Source: Bacteroidota bacterium
GTDB lineage: Bacteria; Bacteroidota; Bacteroidia; Bacteroidales; JADFUO01
Length of the DNA stretch: 5,939 nucleotides
Direction: 5' to 3'
Assembly: GCA_015222115.1 (NCBI GenBank)
Contig: JADFUO010000350.1
Coordinates: 1-5,939 of the forward strand
Part shown: in pieces, positions 1 through 5,903 of the stretch
How the letters are laid out: each line of letters starts with the position of its first letter
Position numbering within the stretch: the first letter of the stretch is position 1
The notes under the pieces: model-generated
Seen by the model: the letters and a program-made list of their open reading frames with translations, nothing else
Told to the model about the DNA's origin: nothing
Database searches by the model: none
Made by a program: the position numbers and the translations under genes

Positions 1-40
1 AGCTACTCCCGATAGTTATCGGGACTCCACCCCGCAATAT
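1..40. repeat. First copy of a 40-bp hairpin-bearing repeat, cut by the window edge
   Basis: These 40 bases recur without a mismatch at 98-137. The repeat contains an inverted repeat at 7-24, with arms TCCCGAT and ATCGGGA (7 bp) around the 4-base loop AGTT. The right-hand part, read on the minus strand, looks like the 5' half of a tRNA (see 69-133). The homology probably continues left of base 1, because the second copy is preceded by more tRNA-like sequence, but that cannot be seen here. The unit is too long and too structured to be chance. Confidence 0.9.
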
Positions 41-68
41 ATTTTAATTTTTTTTCCTTTTTCTATTA

Positions 69-133
69 ATTCGAACTTACGACCTGGCGTACGCCCGAGC
101 TACTCCCGATAGTTATCGGGACTCCACCCCGCA
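69..133 (-). pseudogene. Degenerate tRNA-like element with a palindrome in place of the D-loop
   Basis: On the minus strand the order is: TGCGGGG (133-127, like a 5' acceptor strand), TG, GAG (124-122, 5' D-stem), an 18-base palindrome (121-104), GTAGCTC (103-97, end of D-loop and 3' D-stem), an 11-base segment containing the self-complementary GGCGTACGCC (95-86), AGGTC (85-81, like a variable loop), GTAAG (80-76, 5' T-stem) and TTCGAAT (75-69, a canonical T-loop). The 3' T-stem and the CCCCGC acceptor strand are absent, and no anticodon loop of normal size can be formed, so it cannot be a working tRNA. From memory, the 5' end and the AGGTC to T-loop segment look most like a Bacteroidota tRNA-Met, but the parent is not certain. 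It could instead be a mobile element that has captured or mimics tRNA sequence. Confidence 0.5.
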
Positions 134-137
134 ATAT
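98..137. repeat. Second copy of the 40-bp hairpin-bearing repeat
   Basis: This is identical to bases 1-40. The internal hairpin lies at 104-121 (arms TCCCGAT and ATCGGGA, loop AGTT). Identity stops after base 137 (T at 138 against A at 41), although both copies run on into AT-rich, T-heavy sequence. The 97-bp offset and the tRNA-like sequence at 69-97 suggest a tandem unit of roughly 97 bp, of which the window shows one full period and part of another. Confidence 0.9.
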
Positions 138-150
138 TTTTTATCTTTAT

Positions 151-183
151 TTTGCGAGTGCAAAGATATAATTTGTTTCTTTG
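151..183 (+). promoter_or_regulatory. Possible Bacteroidota-type promoter for era
   Basis: TTTG at 151-154 could serve as the -33 element. After a 21-base spacer, TTTCTTTG at 176-183 matches the Bacteroidota -7 consensus TAnnTTTG at all defined positions except one (T for A). This would place the transcript start about 20 bases before the era start codon. In AT-rich DNA such matches are common, and TATAAT at 167-172 is a competing element at a poor distance. No Shine-Dalgarno sequence precedes the ATG at 214, which is normal for this phylum. Confidence 0.3.
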
Positions 184-213
184 TGAAGCAAACAATAATT
201 AATAATTTTCACT

Positions 214-1092
214 ATGGCACATAAAGCCGGTTTTGTAAATATTATTGGTAACCCAAACGTTGGTAAATCAACACTGATGAATGCTTTGGTCGGTGAAAAA
301 TTATCAATAATCACATCCAAAGCACAAACTACACGCCACAGGATAATGGGAATTGTTAATGGAATTGATTTTCAGATAATTTATTCTGATACTCCGGGTA
401 TTATTAAACCACATTATAAACTTCATGAATCAATGATGAAGTTTATTGAAACTGCTTTAATTGATGCAGATATTATTTTATTGGTGACCGAAGTAAATGA
501 CAAGATTAAAGATATTGAAATCCTGAAAAAAATTGAAAAATTAAATATCCCAATATTGGTTTTAATAAATAAAATTGACCTTTCCGACCAGCAAACTATT
601 GAAGAACAAATCAAATTATGGAAATCCAGATTAAAAAAAGCTGATGTTATTCCAATTTCAGCTCTGGAAAAATTTAATATTAAAAAAGTGTTTGACAAAA
701 TAATTGAAAAACTGCCGGAAAATCCGCCATTTTTTCCAAAAGATGAATTAACGGATAAATCACAAAGATTTTTTGTTTCAGAAATAATACGCGAAAAAAT
801 TCTTCTAAACTATTCTAAAGAAATTCCTTACCCAATTGAAGTTGTGGTAGATGAATTTAAAGAAGATAAAAATCTAATTAGGATTAAAGCATATATTTAT
901 GTTGCACGTGATTCGCAAAAAGCAATAATTATCGGACATAAAGGAAATGCTATTAAAAAATTTGGAACTGAAGCCAGAATTGATATAGAGGATTTTATTG
1001 AAAAAAAAGTGTACCTTGAGTTAAGTGTAAAAGTTAATAAAGACTGGCGAAATAAGGAAAGTCAGCTAAAGCGGTTTGGTTATATTAATTAA
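214..1092 (+). CDS. era: GTPase Era, 30S ribosome maturation factor
   Basis: Era is an essential GTPase that binds the 3' end of 16S rRNA and helps mature the small ribosomal subunit; it acts in the cytosol or loosely at the membrane. The 292-residue product has the normal family length. The GTPase domain shows the P-loop GNPNVGKST (residues 12-20), the switch I segment around TTRHR (39-43), DTPG (59-62) and NKID (119-122), with an SAL motif further on as the G5 element. The C-terminal part is a KH RNA-binding domain with its GxxG loop GHKG at 241-244, which separates Era from other Ras-like GTPases. The ATG at 214 puts the P-loop at the expected distance from the N-terminus. It is the first gene of a tight plus-strand run; der begins 26 bp after its stop codon. 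The order era-der is, as I recall it, usual in Bacteroidota. Confidence 0.98.
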   Translation: MAHKAGFVNIIGNPNVGKSTLMNALVGEKLSIITSKAQTTRHRIMGIVNGIDFQIIYSDTPGIIKPHYKLHESMMKFIETALIDADIILLVTEVNDKIKDIEILKKIEKLNIPILVLINKIDLSDQQTIEEQIKLWKSRLKKADVIPISALEKFNIKKVFDKIIEKLPENPPFFPKDELTDKSQRFFVSEIIREKILLNYSKEIPYPIEVVVDEFKEDKNLIRIKAYIYVARDSQKAIIIGHKGNAIKKFGTEARIDIEDFIEKKVYLELSVKVNKDWRNKESQLKRFGYIN

Positions 1093-1118
1093 TTTTAACT
1101 AAATTTAATAATCTAATA

Positions 1119-2426
1119 ATGGGAAATATTGTTGCAATTGTTGGAAGACCAAATGTAGGTAAATCCACTTTTTTCAACAGGTTAGTTGAAAGTCGTCAGG
1201 CAATTGTTGAACCTACAAGTGGTGTTACCCGCGACAGGCATTATGGAAAAACCGACTGGAACGGAATAGATTTTTCAGTAATTGACACCGGAGGATATGT
1301 AGTTGGTTCTAATGACATTTTTGAGGAAGAAATAAGAAAACAGATAGCTTTTGCAATTGATGAAGCTGATGTCATCATATTTATGGTTGATGTAAAAGAA
1401 GGATTAACCGGTATGGACGAAGATGTTGCCAATATCCTCAGAAAATCTGAAAAAAAAGTATTTTTAGTTGTAAATAAAGTTGATAGCAATAAACGACTTA
1501 TTGATGCCAACGAATTTTATCAACTCGGATTTGATAAAATTTATTGCATCTCTTCAATAAACGGCAGCGGAACAGGTGATTTGCTTGATGATGTGGTAAA
1601 AGAATTCCCCGAAACAAAAAAAGAACAAATACCCGATCTCCCAAAATATGCTGTTGTCGGCAGACCTAATGTTGGAAAATCCTCATTTATCAATGTTTTA
1701 TTAGGAGATGAACGAAACATTGTTACGCCTGTGGCAGGAACAACACGCGATTCAATTTATACACGATACAACAGCTTTGGATTTGATTTTATGTTAGTTG
1801 ATACAGCAGGTTTACGAAAAAAAGGAAAGGTTTATGAAAATATTGAATTTTACTCCGTGATGCGTTCCATCAGGGCTATTGAAAATAGTGATGTTTGTCT
1901 TTTATTAGTGGACGCCAGAGATGGCTTTGAAGGACAGGACTTGAATATTTTTCATCTTGCCGAGAAAAACAAAAAAGGAGTCGTAATTGTTGTAAACAAA
2001 TGGGATTTAATAAATAAAGAATCAAATACTCATAAAGAATTTGAAGCAAAAATCAGGGAAAGAACTGCACCGTTCAAAGACGTACCGATTGTTTTTACTT
2101 CGGTAATCAACAAACAAAGGATTTTTAAGGCACTTGAGCTTGCTCATAAAGTTTACAAAAACAGAAGAAATCGTATTACTACTTCAAAACTGAATGATTT
2201 TTTGCTTCCAATAATTGAAGCCACACCTCCACCGGCAGCTTCAAGAGGCAGGTATATCAAAATCAAGTATATCACACAATTACCAACACCTTTTCCTGCA
2301 TTTGTATTTTTCTGCAATTTACCTCAGGATGTTAAAGACCCATATAAACGGTTTTTGGAAAACAAAATACGTGAGAACTTTGATTTTACGGGAGTTCCGA
2401 TTCAAATTTATTTCAGAAAAAAATAA
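1119..2426 (+). CDS. der: Ribosome biogenesis GTPase Der (EngA)
   Basis: Der has two tandem GTPase domains and is needed for assembly of the 50S ribosomal subunit. Domain 1 shows GRPNVGKST (residues 9-17), DTGG (56-59) and NKVD (119-122). Domain 2 shows GRPNVGKSS (181-189), DTAG (228-231) and NKWD (293-296). The remaining part, roughly 350-435, matches the KH-like C-terminal domain, with a typical ATPPPA stretch and a basic end (FRKK). The length of 435 residues is normal for the family and all nucleotide-binding motifs are intact. The ATG at 1119 is well placed, since the P-loop starts at residue 9. The gene lies 26 bp after era and 18 bp before the S4-domain gene, so the three are very likely co-transcribed. 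Confidence 0.98.
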   Translation: MGNIVAIVGRPNVGKSTFFNRLVESRQAIVEPTSGVTRDRHYGKTDWNGIDFSVIDTGGYVVGSNDIFEEEIRKQIAFAIDEADVIIFMVDVKEGLTGMDEDVANILRKSEKKVFLVVNKVDSNKRLIDANEFYQLGFDKIYCISSINGSGTGDLLDDVVKEFPETKKEQIPDLPKYAVVGRPNVGKSSFINVLLGDERNIVTPVAGTTRDSIYTRYNSFGFDFMLVDTAGLRKKGKVYENIEFYSVMRSIRAIENSDVCLLLVDARDGFEGQDLNIFHLAEKNKKGVVIVVNKWDLINKESNTHKEFEAKIRERTAPFKDVPIVFTSVINKQRIFKALELAHKVYKNRRNRITTSKLNDFLLPIIEATPPPAASRGRYIKIKYITQLPTPFPAFVFFCNLPQDVKDPYKRFLENKIRENFDFTGVPIQIYFRKK

Positions 2427-2444
2427 TATTTCAAAATATTTTAA

Positions 2445-2828
2445 ATGGATAGCGGATTACGGATTGATAAATGGCTCTGGGCTGTAAGAATTTTCAAAAC
2501 ACGCAACCAGGCTGCCGATGCTTGTAAAGCCGGTAAAGTGAAAATTGACGGCAGCAATGTTAAGCCCTCAAGGGAAATAAAAATTAATGATATTATTACA
2601 GTTCAGATTGGAGCTTTAACTAAAACCATTAAAGTTACAGGCATTATCAAAAACCGTGTTTCGGCAAAATTAGCTGTTGATTATGTTGAAGACCTTACCC
2701 CTGAGGAAGAATATGAAAAACTTAAATTAATGAAAGAAGTAAATTTTGAAAAACGCGACAGGGGTTTTGGCAGACCTACAAAAAAAGAAAGAAGAATAAT
2801 TACGAAACTGAAAAAATTTAAATTCTAA
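2445..2828 (+). CDS. S4-domain RNA-binding protein, Hsp15-like
   Basis: This is a 127-residue protein whose N-terminal half is an S4 RNA-binding domain: LRIDKWLWAVRIFKTR (residues 5-20) is the classic first helix, followed by the AGKVKIDG turn (29-36) and the KPSREIK strand (40-46). The C-terminal tail is strongly basic and contains GRPTKKERR (109-117), as in the Hsp15 (HslR/YrfH) group. In E. coli, Hsp15 binds stalled 50S subunits that carry a nascent chain, as part of ribosome rescue; whether this protein does the same is inference. No pseudouridine synthase domain follows the S4 domain, so it is not an RluB/RsuA-type enzyme. The start at 2445 gives the usual short leader before RIDKWLW. 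It follows der by 18 bp, which supports a role in ribosome assembly or quality control. Confidence 0.92.
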   Translation: MDSGLRIDKWLWAVRIFKTRNQAADACKAGKVKIDGSNVKPSREIKINDIITVQIGALTKTIKVTGIIKNRVSAKLAVDYVEDLTPEEEYEKLKLMKEVNFEKRDRGFGRPTKKERRIITKLKKFKF

Positions 2829-2837
2829 TCAAGTAAG

Positions 2838-2875
2838 CAGTCAACGATTCACAGTCAGCAGTCGGTAGAAGACTG
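2838..2875. repeat. CAGTC-rich spacer between converging genes
   Basis: The 57-bp gap between the converging S4 and lipoprotein genes contains CAGTC three times (2838, 2852 and 2859) and the inverted form GACTG at 2871-2875. The last CAGTC and GACTG could form a 5-bp hairpin around a 7-base loop. No convincing terminator with an adjacent T-tract is visible in the gap on either strand. This may be a decayed short repeat. Confidence 0.35.
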
Positions 2876-2885
2876 AATATCTGTA

Positions 2886-3314
2886 TCATTTTTTTTCATA
2901 ATCAATCTCTTTAATCAATCCACCTTTCTCATCCCAAAATTTCCATTTACCGACACGAGCCCCATATTCATATTTACCTTCAATATATTTTGTGCCGTTT
3001 CTGTGCCATGTTTTACCAAAGCCATCCCTCCTGCCATCTTTAAAAAAACCTTCACTCCATTTATTACCATTTTCATAGTAATATAACCATTTTCCATTCC
3101 TCTGATTGTTTTTAAAAGTTCCCTCCATCCTTATCTTATGATTTTCATAATAAGAGATTTCTTTAACCAACAAAGAATCTCCTTTAACGATTTCATAAAG
3201 TTTAACAACTTTTGGTGTACCATCCTCATAAGTTGATTCAACAACTTCATGTAATTTACCTGTGCAGGCAAATAATAATATAAAAGCAAAAAGTAAAACG
3301 AATAATTTTTTCAT
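2886..3314 (-). CDS. Small lipoprotein with MORN/YwqK-type repeats
   Basis: The 142-residue product starts with a short basic end, a hydrophobic stretch and a lipobox-like LFAC with cysteine 17, so it is predicted to be exported and lipid-anchored. Residues 55-139 form three full repeats and a partial fourth with an exact 24-residue period: the E-G/E-x-F/Y core recurs with glycines at 65, 89 and 113, and the turn motifs ENH, ENG, RNG and EKG recur at 57, 81, 105 and 129. This pattern, with repeated NGKW/VGKW segments, matches the MORN-like family often annotated as 'toxin-antitoxin system YwqK component'. That name is not good evidence for a toxin-antitoxin role, and no partner toxin is visible. 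The function is unknown; such repeats may mediate protein or envelope contacts. Its ATG lies 19 bp after the dihydroorotase stop, so the two are probably co-transcribed. Confidence 0.9.
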   Translation of the reverse strand: MKKLFVLLFAFILLFACTGKLHEVVESTYEDGTPKVVKLYEIVKGDSLLVKEISYYENHKIRMEGTFKNNQRNGKWLYYYENGNKWSEGFFKDGRRDGFGKTWHRNGTKYIEGKYEYGARVGKWKFWDEKGGLIKEIDYEKK

Positions 3315-3333
3315 ATTTATATGATTTTACAAT

Positions 3334-4692
3334 TTATCTATCAAATAAAATTCTCTGACCTTTGACTGTTTCATCAAATTTGCCATTATCATAAACTAAA
3401 TTTCCGTTTACAAAAGTATGCGAAATTTTTGATTTGAAAGTATGTCCTTCAAAAGGTGACCATCCACATTTATATAAAATATTTGTTTTATTAACTTTCT
3501 GACTTGCATTTAAATCAACTAAAGTTAAATCAGCCCAATACCCTTCTCTGATAAATCCGCGTTTTGTTATCTGAAAACTTATGGCCGGTGCATGGCACAT
3601 TTTTTCTACGATTTTCTCCAAAGATATTTTCCCCTCGTGATAAAAATCAAGCATAGCCAATAATGAATGCTGAACCAAAGGTCCTCCTGACAGGGCTTTA
3701 AAATAAGTATTCAGTTTCTCGTCCAATGTGTGCGGAGCATGGTCAGTAGCAATTATATCAATTTTATTATTCAAAATGCCTTCAAATAAACCCTCCTGAT
3801 CATTTTTAGTTTTTATTGCAGGATTCCATTTTATTTTTGTTCCGAACTTATCATAATCACCATCATTAAACCACAAATGATGCACGCATACTTCAGAGGT
3901 AATTTTTCTCTTTTCAAGCGGAATTGTTTTATCAAACAGTTCAAGTTCTTTTGCTGTTGATAAATGTAAAACATGCAAGCGGGTGTTGTGTTTTTTTGCA
4001 AGACTAAAAGCTAAAGCCGTTGATTGATAACATGCCTCTTCACTCCTTATCAATGGATGCTTTTCAACAGGAATATTTTCTCCAAACTTATCTTTGTAAA
4101 ATTTTATATTCTTTTGAATAATCTCTTCATCCTCACAATGAACTACAACTAAAATCTTTGATTTTGAAAATATTTCATTTAATACATCAATATCATTCAC
4201 CAGCATATTTCCGGTTGAAGCACCCATAAAAACCTTGACTCCACATACATTCCGGGGATTCGTTTTTATAATTTCTTCAATATTATCATTTGATGCTCCA
4301 ATATAAAACGAATAATTTGCCAATGATTTTTCAGCAGCGATTTTATATTTATCTTCCAATAATTTATTAGTTAAAACTTTCGGAATGGTATTCGGCATTT
4401 CCATAAAGGAAGTTATGCCACCGGCAACGGCTGCTTTGCTTTCGGAATAAATATCAGCTTTATGAGTTAATCCCGGTTCCCTAAAATGCACATGGTCGTC
4501 AATCACACCCGGAATCAGGAATTTTCCATTTGCATCAATTATTGTAATATTTTTATTCTCATCCCCTCCGCATGTATTTTCATTTTTTCTGAAAATCTTT
4601 GAAATCAAGCCATTTTCAATTATCAATTCACCCTGAAAAGTTTCTCCTTCATTAACAATTTGTGCGTTGATAATATGAAAATTATTTCTCAC
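3334..4692 (-). CDS. pyrC: Dihydroorotase
   Basis: Dihydroorotase catalyses the reversible cyclisation of N-carbamoyl-L-aspartate to dihydroorotate, the third step of pyrimidine synthesis. The 452-residue product has the amidohydrolase metal-site motifs: HVHFREPG (residues 67-74, first two metal histidines), AGGITSFMEMPNT (90-102), lysine 153 in GVKVFMGAST (a candidate carboxylated metal-bridging lysine), histidine 185 in VHCED, histidine 243 in LHVLHLS and aspartate 317 in ATDHAPH. The MPNT and DHAPH motifs and the length fit class I dihydroorotases. Allantoinase is the main alternative, but there are no purine-catabolism genes nearby. The start codon appears to be GTG at 4692-4690: the frame is open upstream to a TAA at 4728-4726, has no ATG there, and the next in-frame methionine is residue 97, inside the catalytic domain. 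Upstream lies a same-strand glycosyltransferase and downstream the lipoprotein gene. Confidence 0.93.
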   Translation of the reverse strand: MRNNFHIINAQIVNEGETFQGELIIENGLISKIFRKNENTCGGDENKNITIIDANGKFLIPGVIDDHVHFREPGLTHKADIYSESKAAVAGGITSFMEMPNTIPKVLTNKLLEDKYKIAAEKSLANYSFYIGASNDNIEEIIKTNPRNVCGVKVFMGASTGNMLVNDIDVLNEIFSKSKILVVVHCEDEEIIQKNIKFYKDKFGENIPVEKHPLIRSEEACYQSTALAFSLAKKHNTRLHVLHLSTAKELELFDKTIPLEKRKITSEVCVHHLWFNDGDYDKFGTKIKWNPAIKTKNDQEGLFEGILNNKIDIIATDHAPHTLDEKLNTYFKALSGGPLVQHSLLAMLDFYHEGKISLEKIVEKMCHAPAISFQITKRGFIREGYWADLTLVDLNASQKVNKTNILYKCGWSPFEGHTFKSKISHTFVNGNLVYDNGKFDETVKGQRILFDR

Positions 4693-4742
4693 TTCTCTAC
4701 AATAAAAAGGGACTTTGTTTTACTTTATACTTTTATATTAAT

Positions 4743-4774
4743 ATCCCGATATGCTCGTTACTCGCTATCGGGAT
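4743..4774. repeat. Hairpin repeat with CCCGATA/TATCGGG arms
   Basis: Arms ATCCCGATA (4743-4751) and TATCGGGAT (4766-4774) pair perfectly over 9 bp around a 14-base loop (4752-4765). The arms share TCCCGAT and ATCGGGA with the hairpins at 7-24 and 104-121, but the loop is different and longer. There is no adjacent T-tract in the right place for an intrinsic terminator of the upstream (minus-strand) gene, so it is better read as a dispersed palindromic repeat. Confidence 0.75.
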
Positions 4775-4780
4775 TAATTC

Positions 4781-4824
4781 GACTACCAAATTATACTTCG
4801 GCTTCGCCTTGTATAATTTTAGTC
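4781..4824. repeat. Long stem-loop in the glycosyltransferase-pyrC gap
   Basis: GACTA (4781-4785) pairs with TAGTC (4820-4824); after a two-base bulge, AAATTATAC (4788-4796) pairs with GTATAATTT (4811-4819); and inside, GGC (4800-4802) pairs with GCC (4806-4808) around TTC. In total 17 pairs span 44 bases. It lies 6 bases from the hairpin at 4743-4774, so the two form a double stem-loop block. It lacks a following T-run on the minus strand, which argues against a plain terminator. A repeat family member or an RNA-processing or stability element between the two genes is possible. Confidence 0.75.
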
Positions 4825-4886
4825 TCATTAACTTTTATCTTTTTTTTATTCCCTCAAACAAAACAACATAGTATCAAAATATTCAT

Positions 4887-5624
4887 CTATTTTACCGGTT
4901 CTATCCTATTAAACAGACCTCTTAAACGCAAATCAATCACACCGAAGATCGCTTCTTTAAAAATACTTGAATTCATTTTTGATTCTCCTTCGGTTCGGTC
5001 GGTAAATATAATTGGTACTTCTACAACATTAAATCCAAGTTTCCATGTAGTGAATTTCATTTCTATTTGAAAAGCATAACCTGTAAATTTAACTTTATCA
5101 AGATTTATAGTTTCTAAAACTTTGCGTTTATAACACTTAAATCCGGCAGTAGTATCCCACACTTTCATTCTTGTAATAAATCGCACATAAGCCGAAGCAT
5201 AATACGACATCAAAACCCTGCCAATAGGCCAATTCACAACATTTACGCCGGTAACGTATCGTGAACCGATTGCAAGGTCTGCACCGTTATTTGCACAAGC
5301 ATCATACAAACGAATAAGGTCATCAGGATTGTGTGAGAAGTCTGCATCCATTTCAAAAATATATTCGTACCCTCTTTTTAGAGCCCACTTAAAACCATGA
5401 ATGTATGCAGTACCTAAGCCCAGTTTGCCTTTTCTTTCCTCAATAAATAAACGTTCAGGGAATTCTTTTATTAAAGATTTTACAATATCCGCAGTTCCAT
5501 CAGGCGAACCATCATCAACTATCAGAATATTAAATTCTTTCTCTAAAGAAAATACTTTACGAATTATTTTTTCAATATTTTCTTTTTCCTTATATGTAGG
5601 TATGATTACTAAACTATCTGACAC
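4887..5624 (-). CDS. Polyprenol-phosphate mannosyltransferase-like family 2 glycosyltransferase
   Basis: The 245-residue protein resembles soluble-type dolichol/polyprenol-phosphate mannose synthases, which transfer a sugar from a nucleotide donor (typically GDP-mannose) to a membrane polyprenol phosphate; the lipid-linked sugar then serves glycosylation outside the cytosol. The GT-A fold motifs are visible: IIPTYKEKENI (residues 7-17), VDDGSPDGT (36-44), the metal-binding DAD at 93-95 in MDADFSH, GSRYV (120-124) and DTTAGFK (157-163). No C-terminal transmembrane pair or GtrA domain follows, so it is the short, single-domain form. The exact sugar cannot be told from sequence. The start is GTG at 5624-5622, giving an MSDSLVIIPTY-type N-terminus that looks normal for Bacteroidota homologues; upstream the frame reaches TAA at 5657-5655 with no ATG. 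It lies 194 bp upstream of pyrC on the same strand. Confidence 0.92.
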   Translation of the reverse strand: MSDSLVIIPTYKEKENIEKIIRKVFSLEKEFNILIVDDGSPDGTADIVKSLIKEFPERLFIEERKGKLGLGTAYIHGFKWALKRGYEYIFEMDADFSHNPDDLIRLYDACANNGADLAIGSRYVTGVNVVNWPIGRVLMSYYASAYVRFITRMKVWDTTAGFKCYKRKVLETINLDKVKFTGYAFQIEMKFTTWKLGFNVVEVPIIFTDRTEGESKMNSSIFKEAIFGVIDLRLRGLFNRIEPVK

Positions 5625-5717
5625 TATCCTAAATTTTAACTTGACGAAATTAAATTATTGATTAAAAAGAAAAAAATATTTTAAGATTATTTAACGAAAA
5701 AACTACTATATGGAACT

Positions 5718-5730
5718 TGCAACCTGCAAC
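5718..5730. repeat. Tiny TGCAAC direct repeat
   Basis: TGCAACC is followed at once by TGCAAC. It sits in the non-coding stretch upstream of the glycosyltransferase. It may be a trace of a short tandem repeat; nothing more can be said from two units. Confidence 0.35.
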
Positions 5731-5750
5731 AATATATCCAAAAGTAGACA

Positions 5751-5768
5751 ATCCTGAGTACTCAGGGT
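5751..5768. repeat. Palindrome CCTGAGTACTCAGG
   Basis: Bases 5753-5766 form a perfect 14-base palindrome; allowing one T-G pair (5752/5767) and the A-T pair outside it (5751/5768), it reaches 18 bases. It matches the palindrome at 5839-5856 except for changes that keep the arms complementary, so the two look like related family members. Confidence 0.7.
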
Positions 5769-5838
5769 AAAATTTTTGAATTAAGTACCTAATTAGTCCT
5801 TGCACGAAAACTCAGTGTTTGATAAGAAAACGTCAAGA

Positions 5839-5856
5839 ATCCCGAGTACTCGGGAT
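5839..5856. repeat. Perfect 18-base palindrome inside the multi-hairpin element
   Basis: ATCCCGAGTACTCGGGAT is exactly its own reverse complement. It shares the GAGTACTC core with 5753-5766 and the CCCGA/TCGGG arms with the hairpins at 7-24, 104-121 and 4743-4774. Because its arms directly abut, the DNA could extrude it, or an RNA could fold it with the central bases forming the loop. Confidence 0.85.
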
Positions 5857-5859
5857 GAA

Positions 5860-5903
5860 ATCTTAAAACACAGGAGTCCGTATGGATGACTGGGTTTTAA
5901 GAT
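5860..5903. repeat. Long imperfect hairpin inside the multi-hairpin element
   Basis: ATCTTAAAACACAG (5860-5873) faces CTGGGTTTTAAGAT (5890-5903): 13 of 14 positions pair, with a single A/G mismatch (5870/5893). The 16-base loop contains a further 3-bp TCC/GGA stem (5877-5879 with 5884-5886) capped by GTAT. It follows the palindrome at 5839-5856 by three bases. Confidence 0.75.

Noticed and set aside
1..137. CRISPR-like array (40-bp identical repeats separated by 57 bp)
   Set aside because: Only two copies are visible, the intervening sequence itself looks tRNA-like rather than like an acquired spacer, and no cas gene is present.
2215..2487. 90-residue plus-strand open frame spanning the der-S4 junction
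   Set aside because: It lies in another frame over the well-conserved end of der and the start of the S4 gene, and has no recognisable motif.
2859..2897. Intrinsic terminator after the S4 gene (CAGTC/GACTG hairpin and a later T-run)
   Set aside because: The stem is only 5 bp, and the T-run begins 13 bases after it, inside the end of the converging lipoprotein gene.
2886..3314. Antitoxin of a toxin-antitoxin system
   Set aside because: The YwqK-type label is inherited from family naming; the protein has a lipoprotein signal and no toxin-like partner beside it.
4660..5070. 136-residue plus-strand open frame with hydrophobic stretches
   Set aside because: It overlaps the start of pyrC and the end of the glycosyltransferase on the opposite strand, and its unique middle part is made of the two hairpin repeats, so it is a chance frame.
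5401..5661. 86-residue plus-strand open frame opposite the glycosyltransferase start
   Set aside because: It is antisense to the conserved nucleotide-binding motifs of the glycosyltransferase and shows no features of a protein of its own.
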